The position numbers were made by a program, and so were the translations under genes. Shown in pieces: positions 1 through 11,709 of a stretch of 64,000 nt of DNA. Source of the stretch: Calliopum simillimum (lineage: Eukaryota; Arthropoda; Insecta; Diptera; Lauxaniidae). Under the pieces are notes generated by a model. The model ran no database searches and had not been told where the DNA came from. It saw nothing but the letters and a program-made list of their open reading frames with translations. Where the stretch lies: assembly GCA_951812925.1 (NCBI GenBank), contig OX638372.1, positions 85,829,058 through 85,893,057 of the forward strand. Direction: 5' to 3'. Position 1 is the stretch's first letter, and each line of letters begins with the position of its first letter.

Positions 1-23
1 ATTGCCCAACCCTGACTACTTTT

Positions 24-832
24 TATACCCTACACCCAGGGTATATTCACTTTGTCCTTCCGTTTGTAACGCAGAGAAGGAGGAGTGGCAGATATAGAAA
101 ATAATATATATTCTTGATCAGCGTCACCTCCTGAGTCGATATAGCCATGTCCGTCTGTCTGGCTGGCTGGCTGGGTGGGGCTGGTTGGGTGGCTGGCTGT
201 GTGTGGAAATACACTTTTTGGGAAAACTGAGCAAGATAATTCATTGAAATTTGGTGCACAGCCTTCGTCGTTAAAGTTAGCTAGGGGGATTGAAAATTGG
301 CGAAATCGGTCAACGGACACGCCTACCGCCCATACAAAAAATATATTCAAAATGCAACTTTTGGAGTATTTTTCACGATAATGCACCAAAATACATATAC
401 ATAAATACTACGAATTGTTAGCGCAAGCTCTGAACAAAAACTGGGCGAATTCGGACAAGAGGGCGTGGCACCTCTCATATAATCAAAAGCTTCAAAACGC
501 TATACTGAAAGCGTTTTTTGAGACAGTCGCACTAAATTTTACTCAGACACTAAGAATTATGAATGCAAGCTTTAAGCAAAAACTGGATAAAATCGGACAA
601 GAGGGCGTGGCGCCTCCCATGTAAGCAAAAGGTTCAAAACGCTATACTGAAAACATTTTTGAGATAATCCAACCAAATTTCACTCAAATACTATGAACTA
701 TAGATTCAAACTCGGAGAAAAAAGTAGGTGAATACGAACAAGAGGGCGTGGCACCTCCCATACAAGCAAAATTTTCAAAATTCTGCTGTGTAGGGTATTT
801 AATGTTTGGCCAGGCCAAAGGTAACACCCTTT
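24..832 (+). mobile_element. INE-1/DINE-1-like element, copy 1
   Basis: Begins with TATACCCT and a short self-complementary start (TATACCCT...AGGGTATA), followed by the conserved block with AGTATATATATTCTTGATCAG-like sequence, GAGTCGATATAGCCATG and a CTGG-rich microsatellite, as in Drosophila INE-1 (DNAREP1). The interior has degenerate subrepeats of about 130 bp sharing CAAGAGGGCGTGGCACCTCC. The 3' end has the GGCCAGGCC hairpin and CACCCTT but lacks the CTAG, being cut at a poly-T. Open frames in it are incidental. Confidence 0.75.
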
Positions 833-1775
833 TTTTTTAGATACGTCAATAAGTTTTTTTTTCGAAATCGTAGCGAGTTGTCCTAAAGGTATGTTACAGA
901 TAAAGGTTCAAACTTTTAAATAAAATATATAATTTGGTAATATTCAAATATATAAAAAAGATAAGAGGAAAGTTAAAAAGTGGCACAACCCCGACGACAT
1001 TCCCCTAATGAAAATTAATTTTTAATTGAACCTTTTTAATCATATAAGTATTTGCAAAGATCGATTTTGTAAAGTTGAATATTTTGCTAAATCTATTTTT
1101 TTTATGATTTTATTGAAAGTTTTAGTCACATCTTCTATATTTGTGGGTTTTTTGTAACCAAATGTGATATAAAAGTTTCCTTTTAATATTTGATTTTATA
1201 TTTTATTGGTTCACTTTTTGAGAGTGCAGCGATGAAGCACACTTCAAAATTTTAGTATTAAAAGTGATGACCTTATTTTCTGTGTCCGGTTTTTGAACAT
1301 CGCAAAGTTGGCAAGCCGGTCCTCAATCAGTCCGTTCGTTTACTCCAAGTTTTTACAAATTTTTACCCGAAAAGCTCTCGTTTATGCATAAAACGTACAT
1401 AAACAAGAGACTTTCGCATAAAACGAACATAAACGAGAACTTTTTGGTTAAAAACTTGGACAAACAGGCATTCATCTGCCTCAACTCTAAACATACGAGG
1501 TAACCCAACGAAATTCACGGATGCTGCGTTTTCAAGCCTTAACATAGGGAAACAGTTTTAAACTAATTCCCCTAGCATAACCAGAAAAAACTAGTTTATC
1601 ATAAATTTTCGCACCGCTTAGTTTTTCCTCAAAATGTCATATGAAAACTTATTTCTCTTAAATTTCATTAGAATAAATATAGAATGAGCTAAGTATGCAA
1701 TTTTACGATTAACTTTTGTATGACAAGTCGTAAATGCAATGTGCACCACCAAATTTTGAGTGTGATTCCGATTTT

Positions 1776-2604
1776 TATACCCTACACCCAGGGTATATTC
1801 ACTTTGTCCTTCCGTTTGTAACGCAGAGAAGGAGGCGTGGCAGGTATAGAAAAGTATATATATTCTTGATCAGCGTCACCTCCTGAGTCGATATAACCAT
1901 GTCCGTCTGTCTGGCTGGCTGGCTGGCTGGGTGGCTGGCTGGCTGGCTGGCTGGGTGGCTGGCTGGCTGTGTGTTGAAATACACTTTTTGGGAAAACTGA
2001 GCAAGATAATTCAATGAAATTTGGTACACTGCCTCCGTCGTCAAAGTTAGCTCGGGGGATTGAAAATGAGCAAAATCGGTCAACGGACACGCCTACCGCT
2101 CATACAAAAATTATATTCAAAATGCAATTTTAGGAGTATTTTTCACGACAATGCAACCACAATACATATAAGTACTACGAATTGTAAGCGCAAGCTCTGA
2201 TAAAAATTTGAGCGAATTCGGAAAAGAGGGCGTGGCACCTCCCATATAAGCAAAAGCTTCAAAACGCTATACTGAAAGCGTTTTTTGAGGTATTCGAACC
2301 AAATTTGACTCAGACACTAAGAACTATAAATGAAAGCTCTCAGCAAAAATTGGGTGAAATCAGACAAGGGAGCGTGGCACCTCCCATATAAGCAAAAGAT
2401 TCAAAATGCTATACTGAAAGAGTTTTTTGAGATAATCCAACTAAATTTCACTCTGACACTAAAAACTATAAATGCAAGCTCTGAACAAAAACTGGGTGTA
2501 CTCGGACAAGAGGGCGTGGCACCTCCCATATAAGCAAACTTTTCAAAATACTGCAGTGTAGGGTATTTATTTTTTGGCCAGGCCAAAATTTACACCCTTA
2601 CTAG
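1776..2604 (+). mobile_element. INE-1/DINE-1-like element, copy 2 (complete)
   Basis: Full-length copy from TATACCCT to the terminal CTAG at 2601-2604, with the 3' GGCCAGGCC hairpin about 15-20 bases before the end, as expected for Helitron/Helentron-related non-autonomous elements. A CTGG/GGCT microsatellite occupies 1911-1972. Confidence 0.8.
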
Positions 2605-3821
2605 TTTTTGATTAATTTGCGTTTGCTGATTCTGAATCTGCCAATCTATCAGTGCTTTGAAGAGTAGAATACGCTCTTTTTCTGCCATATAGGAAGAAGT
2701 GTGGTTCACTTTCGCCAACGGTACCGTATAGCCCTAACACATTTCTTATGAAACTTAACCTGTTATTTTCTCCAATTGGGTCATAACATTCCGAGATATG
2801 ATCCGCTTGTAATAAATGTATGGCAAATCCACGTAAAGGACTAAATTATATTTATATGGACTTGATAAACAGTGTTTCAATGGAAAATAGCTCTGCAAAA
2901 AAAATAATCCAATTGAAAAAGTTGCAAAGTAGTGTTTAATGAAGAGGATTATGACTATCCAATGCCGGTGACAAAAGTGAATTTTACTATATCCTTGAAA
3001 ATAGCGCTTTCTGCACTTTAAAGCTAGTAGGTATATCGCGAATCTAAGACCCGATAAAGAAAAACGGTAGCCAGATTCGAAATTTGTGACTGGAAATTAA
3101 TCAAAACAAGTGATTGAGCTCTCATTCAAAAATTTTTCCCATCAATTTGTTGAACTGTAAAATTTAAAATTATGTATTTGTGGAAGGAAGACTTTTATGA
3201 ATGCCAAAGATTTCGTACCAAATTTAACTTTAAACATAAAGAATTTTTATTGAAAGTTAAATATCGAATGAAATTGTTCATTTATTTGAAGAAAATGAAG
3301 CTTTCAAATATCTTCTTAAAACGTATTTAAAATTCATTACTCTGCTGTTCCTGCTGCAAGTGCATTCTTTTCGGAATCATAAACTTGCAAGCACAGGACA
3401 TTTTTATGGCATTCCAACCGAGAATTGTGGAAATGTTCTTTCTCTGCTTTAAAATCAAAATAATTTTCTAACACTGCGCCAAATGCTGAAATAAAAACCT
3501 AAGCACGAGGACAACACGTTTAACGATGCCGCACTACCTGCTTTGTCCGCCACACTATGCCAGAGTTGCAATCCAATAAAGCGGAAATCCAATAAGCCAC
3601 TTGCAGGATAATAAAAATTGAGACCCGGCCATTTGGCATGCATTTCAAATGCATTCGACAATGAAGAAGAGTAAGAGTACGAGACAAAATAATGTGATAA
3701 ACTTGAAATCAATCAATATAAAAATACAACTACAAGCCGAGCAGTAGGTATCCTATGGGTGGCCCCAGTATAAAATTGCACTGCAAAGCTATAAAATAAA
3801 AATCGAAACTCCTTCACTTAC

Positions 3822-4540
3822 CTGTATACGATCCTCCGCCAATCCCGTTTTCATTGACAGCAGTTCGCGTGCACTCACATCCGGATAGTGCGCCTCCTTA
3901 AAGGCTTTCTCCAATTCCTCCAACTGATTACTTGTAAAGATTGTGCGCCCATGTCTTCGTTTATTCTTTTTCTTTCCACTGCCACTCGTGCCACCACCCA
4001 TTAGGCCGCCCATTTCACCTCCCATACCTAAGAGTCCATTTGGGTGACCGGCACCTACGCCGCCAGCGGCGCCTCCATTTAAAAACACCTCATGAGGATG
4101 ACCAGCAGCGCCATGTGGCAGTTGTGCGTGATGGGCGTGATGATGATGATGATGCGGGTGATGAGGATGTGGATGATGATGTGCAGCTACATGTGGATGA
4201 TGTGCATGGTGGTGTGCATGTGGTGGCAGCTGTGAAGCAGCAGCTGCTGCCGCGTGATGTGCCAATGCAGCAGCGGCATGCTCCGCTGGGGAGAGTCCAA
4301 CTGCAGCGGCGGCACGTTGTGATGGTGAAGTGTTACAGTTGGCGCCTGTATTATTGTTGTTATTATTGTTGCTGCTGCTGCCGCCATTGATTGCCGTCAA
4401 GTGTGAGGTGGCGCCGCCGCCGCCACTGCTACTGCTGCTGTTGACGCTGGAATTTGTTTTACTGGGTGAGTGTTCATCGTTGGTCGTGTGATTACTGTTG
4501 TTGTTGTTGGCGTAGTCTTGGGCGCCACGTGTTGTTTGCT
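3822..4540 (-). CDS. Vsx: Vsx-family homeobox protein, second exon with most of the homeodomain
   Basis: Continuation of the Vsx reading frame. The acceptor at 4541-4560 is a clear pyrimidine tract ending CCCCAACAG; the exon starts at 4540 with two bases that complete the codon begun in exon 1, and codes for 239 further residues. In order: Asn/Ser/Gly-rich sequence, Ala runs, a His-rich block (plus-strand 4110-4215), Gly/Met-rich sequence, a basic stretch [10 protein letters not shown], then the homeodomain from [17 protein letters not shown] through [18 protein letters not shown] to EDRIQ. The ...EAHYPDV...EDRIQ signature is that of Vsx/Chx10 proteins. The exon ends after homeodomain Gln46 at a CAG|GTAAGTG donor (3822/3821), the classic paired-class intron position between residues 46 and 47. 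Recognition helix residues W48, F49 and N51 are on a further exon; I saw no match to them in 1-3821. The joined fragment is about 431 residues, and the full protein is longer. Confidence 0.92.
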
Positions 4541-5519
4541 CTGTTGGGGAAAAGGAAAAAAGTGTTGATTTAATAGTGTGGTTAGAATTCATTAGGACTT
4601 AATAAAAATTTAAATTCATTTTATCGGCGATATTTAAAAAAAAACAGTATGTGTATGTGACCGTGTATTGGAAAGGTACCTTATCTTCACTCACAAAATT
4701 TTGCAGTACAGCTAAAAATAAGAGATAAGGTCAATTTTACCGGTTTTCAGTTTGAGGTGGAATTTAGTGCTTAGATATGTTCTGAACATTTTACAACAGA
4801 TTTGAGGTCGATAATCAAATTACGAATACCAATAAAAGCGGATTTACCGAACCTCTACCCTATAAAAATTAATAGCTATAGTTGACCAAATTGGAACTTC
4901 GATATCTACAAACTTGAGTTTTTCATTTTACGATTTCAAAATGCCATAACTCAGTATATTTTTAGAGTTTTCCAGTGATCGGGGTGTAATTTTATTCAAA
5001 ATTGTATGTATTTTTAGAAAATGTAAAAAACGGTTTGGGATTTTATGAAGATAAAATCCCCTTTCCATTACCCGGTCACTTATTGCAGTTAGTTCGGCGT
5101 CCAGTATCCTTAAATAACAAATTAGTACCTGAAGATCGATCCCTGCTTCGTCAACAATTGGTCTGATCGAGAAGGTATTGCGGAACGGAAATATCAAAAT
5201 TTTTTACGTGGAAAATCTAAATTTACATAATTTCCCGAAAAAATTGCGATGACCCATTTCGATATATTGTTTGGGGGTGAATTCACTATCGATTGGTATA
5301 GGTTTTATGTATCTTGGAATTATTGGAAGCATCACATCTTTTTTGACTGGTCCATACTATTAAAAGTGTTGAAATGTATCGGAAAACATTGAAAAAAATC
5401 GGAGGAGATTGTTAACTTCGAAAATCTATGTATAAATAGGCAAACGAAATCGGTTCAGTCCGTTTCTTTACATAAATCTCAACTGATTTGCTTGTTTTTT
5501 TTTTTTTGTTGGAAAGGTT

Positions 5520-6060
5520 GTGGGGAGGAGCAGTGCATAGGACTATATCTTTTTTAAAAGTGGGCGGTGCCCCCTAAATGGAAAAATGCTCTCCCGGCTA
5601 AACCACTGCATCGATTTTAACGAACTTTAGTGTTGAGATAAAGTTAGCAGTAAGGAACGATAACAAAACCATTATGTTATTCAGTGGGCAGTGCCACGCC
5701 CGTAAATGGAAAAAGCGCTCTCACGGCTAAACCACTCCAGCGATTTTTACGAAATTTGGTATGGAGATAGGGTAGACACTATAAAACGATAACATGACCA
5801 CGCTCTTAAATGGAAAAAACTGGGTATACAGATGGGGCGCTAGCACTAAGGTATGAGAATATGACCTTTATATTTTTAAGTTGGCGGTGCCACGCGCTCA
5901 CGGCATTGTTTTTTGTGAATTTTGGTATGGGGATAGAATGAGCAGGACGAAAAGATATCAAAAACTTTGTGCTCTTTAGTAGGAGTAACACGCAAGAACG
6001 CTATTGCAACAAAGCTGCTGCACCGATTTTTATGAATGCAGATAACCAGAACCCTAAAGA
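5520..6060. repeat. Degenerate tandem repeat, unit about 130 bp
   Basis: Three to four diverged units sharing TAAATGGAAAAA, CTCNCGGCTAAACCACT and a GAAATTTGGTATGGAGATA-like block (near 5560, 5690, 5800 and 5880). The phrase GAAATTTGGTA recurs in other repeats of the window. The flanks 4593-5519 and 6061-6626 show nothing recognisable. Confidence 0.5.
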
Positions 6061-6626
6061 AGAATATTAAAAGCTTTTTGTGTTTTATCGACCAAGGAAG
6101 GTTATAAAAACTTTTTGCCTTGTAGTCAAATCGAAATGGTCGAATTTCGGCCACAAGGCGAACTCTAGTTGTAAGAAATCGTCGAACAATTTCGAAACTA
6201 TCGGAAAAATACGTTATAATTTCTGAAACGTGGAATGAAAACAATTAAAACGATTAAAAAAAAATAAAATGGTACCGAAAAATATCCAAAAACAATGAAA
6301 AGTACTATACATACAAATTGAAAATTCAAAAATTATTGGAAAATATTTGTGTTCCAATGGTTATAATAAGCAAAATCAGTCTTGGTCTTTAGACTTAGGC
6401 CCGAATTCACATTCTTTAGTTTACTAATTTCTTAACTAAAATGATGACAAGAGTTTAACTAATGTTTCATGTTCGTAGTGTTTTGGTTTACTAAAACAAT
6501 GTACGAGAGAAAAATATGACACCATGGCTAAATTTGTGGATTTTGATTATGAGTTTTGTGGAAACTTACCGAGCCCTAACTGCCAAAAAGACTTATTTAA
6601 CAAAAAGTAAATATAACATAGTTTTT

Positions 6627-7480
6627 GTCAGCGTCACCTCCTGAGTCGATATAGCCATGTCAGTCTGCCTGGCTGGCTATCTGGGTGGATGGGTGTGCGT
6701 GGAAATGCATTTTCTGGGAAAACTGCCCAAGATAATTCAATGAAATTTGGTGCCAAGGACAACGGACAAGCCTACCGCCCATACAAAAAATATATTCAAA
6801 ATGCAACTTTAGGAGTATTTTTCATCACAATGCAACCAAAATACACATAACTTCTACGAATTGTAAGCGCATGCTCTGAAACTGGGCGAATTCAGACAAG
6901 AAAGCGTGGCACCTCCCTTATAAGAAAAAGCTTCAAAACGCTATGCTGAAAGCGTTTTTTGAGATAATAGAACTAAATTTTAGTCAGACATTAAGAACTA
7001 TAAATGCAAGCTCTGAGCAAAAACTGGGTGAAATCGGACAAGAGGGCGTGGTACCTCCCTAATAAGCAAAAGTTTAAAAACGCTATACTGAAAGCGTTTT
7101 TTGAGATAATAGAACTAAATCTTAGTCAGACATTAAGAACTATAAGGGCAATTCTCAGGAACCTTTAACCTATATATGTCAAAACTGTAAGTTGTAATTA
7201 CTCAAAACAGTAATGATTTTTTGTGAATGTTGGCCCGCGCTCATATTGTTGTACATGGTAGCACGTCGAGCTCAAAATTGGCGCGAATTCCATATATTTC
7301 TACAAAAAAATTTAATGCACATACTTGTTAATGTTTGAACAATATGAGCGCGGGCCAATATTCACAAAAAATCATTACTGTTTTGAGTAATTACAACTTA
7401 CAGTTTTGACATATATAGGTTAAAGGTTCCTGAGAATTGCCCATAAATGCAAGCTCTGAGAAAAAACTAGGTGCTCTGCA
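6627..7480 (+). mobile_element. INE-1-like element, copy 3, interrupted by a MITE
   Basis: Starts at GTCAGCGTCACCTCCTGAGT without the TATACCCT end and runs through the usual subrepeats to about 7480. It is split by the hairpin MITE at 7146-7442; removing the MITE and one ATAA restores the family sequence AACTATAAATGCAAG. Confidence 0.7.
7146..7442. mobile_element. 297-bp hairpin MITE with ATAA target duplication
   Basis: Two 105-bp inverted arms (7146-7250 and 7338-7442) starting GGGCAATTCTCAGGAACC, differing at one position, around an 87-bp centre. Flanked by ATAA at 7142-7145 and 7443-7446. The host INE-1 copy supplies the empty site, so both ends and the 4-bp duplication are well defined. 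No coding capacity. The superfamily is not certain. Confidence 0.85.
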
Positions 7481-8378
7481 TACAGAGCAGAACAAAAGTC
7501 AAAATTAATTTCGCTATAACTCTGGAGCGGTACATTGTACAGTTTCGAAATTTGAAGGGAAGATGCGAATTTTTGATTTTTAACAAAAAACGAAAATCCG
7601 AAATCGTGTCGGTTAAGTCGTTTTGACGATTAGGGCTCGATATATTATTTGTTTATGGTTGAGAAAACAAAATAACAAAAACGTTGAAAAACGCACGAGC
7701 AGCAAAAAAAGTTCAAGCGAAATCTGTCACGAAATTCCTTTACTGCGTAGTTTTGGAAAAAAGTCAGGCGATTTCTAAAAACTTATTTCAAATTTCGTTA
7801 ATATCTCAAACTTAAAATTTTCTACGTCTGAAAACATTTTTAAAATATTCACAAAACTTATGTGGATTCTATTTCTTTAGGATCAGCTGTTGGTTGACTT
7901 ATGGCTAACCAATGAAATTTCGGGATTTGGCTAATGGTTAACTAATGACTGAAAATAATTAGCAACCAAACAAGCATGAATCAAAGACATTGTTGGTTTG
8001 AGCTTACTGTCCAATGAGTTCTAGTAGAAAGCACCAACATCATTACAAAAACAAGGCAAAATGCATAACGTTTCATTGATCACCACAATAAAATCATCAG
8101 TCAAATTTGCCGACATCCAAAAGAAGTCGACAGACATACTATGTATATTTAGTTCTTTGCATAGATTTGTTGAGAATCAGAGCAAATAGTAAATACAGCA
8201 TATGGAAAAGTTCTAATTTTATTACCTTTCTTTTCGCTTTCGCTTGAAAGCATATTTTGCGAGACGAACGAAGGTATGTATGTGTTTTTTAGAACAGATA
8301 ATGATTTATATTATTAGCTACCAATTAAGCATGGATCAGATTATAAAAACAATTCACAGATACATTGAAAAAGTGTGA

Positions 8379-8860
8379 TAGTGGTAAGTACAATAAACAA
8401 GATCAAGGCTGCTATTTGGTTTTAGTCTTGTATAGTTAATAACGGTGTCACGCTCCATTCAAACATAAAATCATAACTCGATTCGGACTATGGCATCTTA
8501 AATTCACGATTTAGCAATTTTTTAGTTTTTTTTTTATTTTTAAGAATTTTTAGGTGTGTTACTTAATGACATTTATATATTGAAAATTAATTGTTTTAAT
8601 TGAACTTTTTAATTCCTTAATTTGTCATAATTATGTGTTAGAAAATGCATTGATAGATTTATATGTAAATCGATCTTTCAATATGTATGACTAAAAAGTT
8701 CAATTCAAAATATTTTTTTTATATTTTGGGTTATGACTGAGAACGATACCAAAACTTAATGTCCAATAGCAAGACCAAGACGCAAATTGAAAACTAAGAC
8801 AAAGAGTCAATATTCAAGATCAAGACCAAGACTGCTATGGTCAAAGTTAAGCTCTTTGCT
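8379..8860. mobile_element. Possible hAT-MITE relative (AAGACCAAGAC family), decayed
   Basis: Starts TAGTGGTAAGTACAATAAAC and shares AAGACCAAGAC blocks and an internal GTGTCAC...CATAAAATCATAACTC segment with the well-defined MITE at 19078-19374 (there in the opposite orientation). The right end is not resolved. Confidence 0.35.
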
Positions 8861-10840
8861 TTGTCAACCAATATACGATTCTATAATTGCTTACCATACC
8901 AAAGAGGTTTTGCGATTTAATGCCAAAGTTGATAACTCCATTAACCCACTTAAAAATTACCTTTTGCTTACAGCAGAAAAAAAAAACACAAATTTTCGCA
9001 TAATTTCCTAATTGAATAGAAGGTATCAAAGGATAACCACTTAAGCACACCCTAATTTGACAACAATGAAAACATTTGTCAACATTTCTCCTCTTTTTCT
9101 GAATTTCTTTCTTTCCTGCAATGCCAATCAGCTTTTCATCAATTTTCCTACTCACATTTCAAAAGAAGAACCTTCTCAGAAGCGCAAAGCTGCTTAAAAT
9201 GGCAACAAAATATCCGGAATAAAGAAAAAAATTCAGAATCTGTGATCGACATGCAACGCTTAACCCCTTCAACACAACACACCAAACACATGTCACATGA
9301 ATGACTGAGGTTACCCTTCGCACCTTTCGCAATAGAGTAGACCAAAGGTATTTAAATAATCTTACAATGTCAATCTTTTGTAGTTTTCGCAAAACGACAT
9401 ACATACGACAGTGAAAGAAAAAAAAAAAAAATAAAATCAATAAAAAAAATCTTATCGCAAAAATTTCGTATTGTTCACCATTTAAGGAAATAGGATTTCA
9501 ACACAATTCGGTTTTGTCCTTGTTGTTGGCACAACAAAACATATGTTAAAACGTGCCAAAAGGAAACCAACAACAGAAAAAAAATTGGGAGTCTCAAAAT
9601 TCTGTAAGCGAACACCGACAGATTTTGTTTATCCTTCACATTTTTTTCCTCTTACGATCCTATCAAAATTGAAAACATGTAAATTGTAAAGGAAACACCT
9701 TGTAAGAAAAGCAGTAGAAAATGAAAATACTGGGTGCGTTTATTGTGACAAACACTGCAAAAGGCAGTCAGCATATCCTGTCAGCATATAACTATTTGTG
9801 GGTATATCCTGCAACAGCACCTTGAATTTGTAAGGATTTTTGTTTTCTTTTTTGTTGCATTCAAGTACTTTTACTTTTATTTTCCTTTAATTCTTTTTGC
9901 GGTATTTATCCTTTTTTAGTTATAAAGGATTCTTTTTTATAGACTCGCAGTGGGCGTTTTGTATAGGGTATTAATAATGTTAGTTTATGCTTTTGTTGTC
10001 TCAACTTGCGTATTAATCTAATCGAGCGAAAGTGTATGCAATGTGTAACATATGGCAGTAAAGGGTTAAATAGTGGAAGAATGCGTAGAAATGATTTCAA
10101 TTGCTGCCATCAACTAGGTCGAAAAACAGGGCATTAAAAACTTAGAATCTACATCTTGAGGCCATGTTTATGAAAATGTTAATTCAATTTGCCTTGAATT
10201 GTCCATTAGACTGGTTCCAATTTGTATGAAATTAAAAAATTTGCTTTGAATTGTGCTCTCACGGCATCAAAATGTTCTCTTTGATAAAAATAACATTTAC
10301 GTAAATTAAAAAAAAAAAATGTGAAAACCGAAAAGAGGTCCTGAATATCAAACTAGTAAGTATCTTAATTTTCCACCTTGAAAGAACAATACATATCTTC
10401 AAAACTATAGAATTTATGGAGAAATGAATTGCAGATTCGGATTTAGCGGCTTAAAGTCCACATAAAAAGTTTAAATTATAAAACAAAAAATTTTCCCATA
10501 TTCAGGACCACTTTCCGATTTTTAAAATGGTTCGAGATGCATCAAATCTTCTCTGAAATGGATTAAATATTACATGGTGCTTGCTTACACCAAAGAGAAC
10601 ATGTTGGAGCTGTGGGAGCTCAATTTCAAAAAATTTTAAAATTTTGAATCGCCCTACTGTCCAACTGCCTACAATAATTCTTAAGAGTTCGGTGATCGTC
10701 TTGAATCATTTACAGTTAAAATTGCCCAAAAATTCATTCGACTTTCTTGGCTAAGAAATATCTTCAAGTTATGTTTCTTTTCTCTGTGTACGTACAGAGT
10801 TTGTAGGAATAGTCTTTCTTCAGACCCATCTTCTTTAAGG
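8861..10840. other. No feature recognised
   Basis: AT-rich intronic sequence with A/T runs. No gene, transposon end or clear repeat could be supported on either strand. The short open frames here have no family resemblance. Confidence 0.4.
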
Positions 10841-10849
10841 TAATCAAGC

Positions 10850-11480
10850 CAATTGTGTTCAATGTAGATTTATATATCTTTTCTTTAAAAAAGCTTCTAC
10901 CTTGTCACCTGCCGCGGCCTACTTTGGCTCCACGATATATATTTTTGAAGCAACTGTTCATTCCACAGAGGGGTTCTGGGACTATGAAAGCATTCAATGC
11001 GACGCTTTTGCCTAGGATTCTGCCCCTTCATTGCCTTCTAAAGCGTGGACCTCCGACTGAAAAATGGAAGCTGTTTTTCCATCAACTGCTTTTTGAAGTC
11101 TTGGTCCTACGATTCTTGCTCATACGCTGCTATCTTCCATTTTGGACACATCAGTAAGCCATTGTTGTGTACCTTGTTTTAGGGTTCAATACAGCACTGT
11201 CACAGATAACCACTTTGAACTTTCTAGAAAAAATAAACTTTTAGTACATTTTATTGGAGACTGTAAGATATGGTGAATTTGAGGACACATCCAGTATTTA
11301 AACAGCCGCACAAGTTATAGTTTTGTCTAAGATTACTCCCCAATATTTCATACCATCGAAAGCCGTTAGCATCGTTTCTAGCAATATTGAAACTCCTAGG
11401 CTAAGCTTTATCCACCAATATGGTTCTACTGGAATTTATTTTGAGGGTTGTTGCTCTGGGCTTGCAAATATCTTAAAGGT
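10850..11480 (-). pseudogene. Non-LTR retrotransposon fragment (RT C-term to RNase H), decayed
   Basis: Minus-strand conceptual translation, with several frame breaks, shows in order a stretch like the post-catalytic part of jockey/I/LOA reverse transcriptases (YEILG followed by VILDKTIT-type residues near 11330), then DVSKMEDSSV (resembling the YTDGSK RNase H start) and SIFQSEVHAL (resembling SVFQAEV). No intact domain. Assignment rests on motif resemblance only. The stretch to 11709 shows nothing more. Confidence 0.4.
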
Positions 11481-11709
11481 TGATAGCTTATAAGAAGTAT
11501 TTGCCAGTAATTACATAATTCTAAAGTCCTGGATTTTGGTACATATATTGTTGATCAAGATGTTTCTGAATTTCTTTGAGTCTCATAAGGGAAAGCAAGT
11601 GGTTGGTTCCTTGATATTGATGGAATAATCAACTGGCAAATATATAAAGCGGCTTGGTGATATCATTTTCCCCCATTTAAACATTATTGTAATGATTTAA
11701 TCATAACTA

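Larger units (their letters stand above)
1..3821 (-). other. Inferred start of the next Vsx intron, running off the left edge
   Basis: Follows the GTAAGTG donor at 3821. It holds two INE-1-like copies (24-832 and 1776-2604). The remaining parts, 833-1775 and 2605-3821, are AT-rich with no gene or recognisable repeat that I can support. Confidence 0.75.

Noticed and set aside
1782..2090. Open frames with VDRFxxFSIPxANF and poly-SQP text, repeated in several places
   Set aside because: They fall in the 5' block of INE-1-like elements and differ only with the CTGG microsatellite; not genes.
3941..4390. 149-codon open frame on the plus strand
   Set aside because: Antisense shadow of the Vsx exon, produced by His/Ala codon runs.
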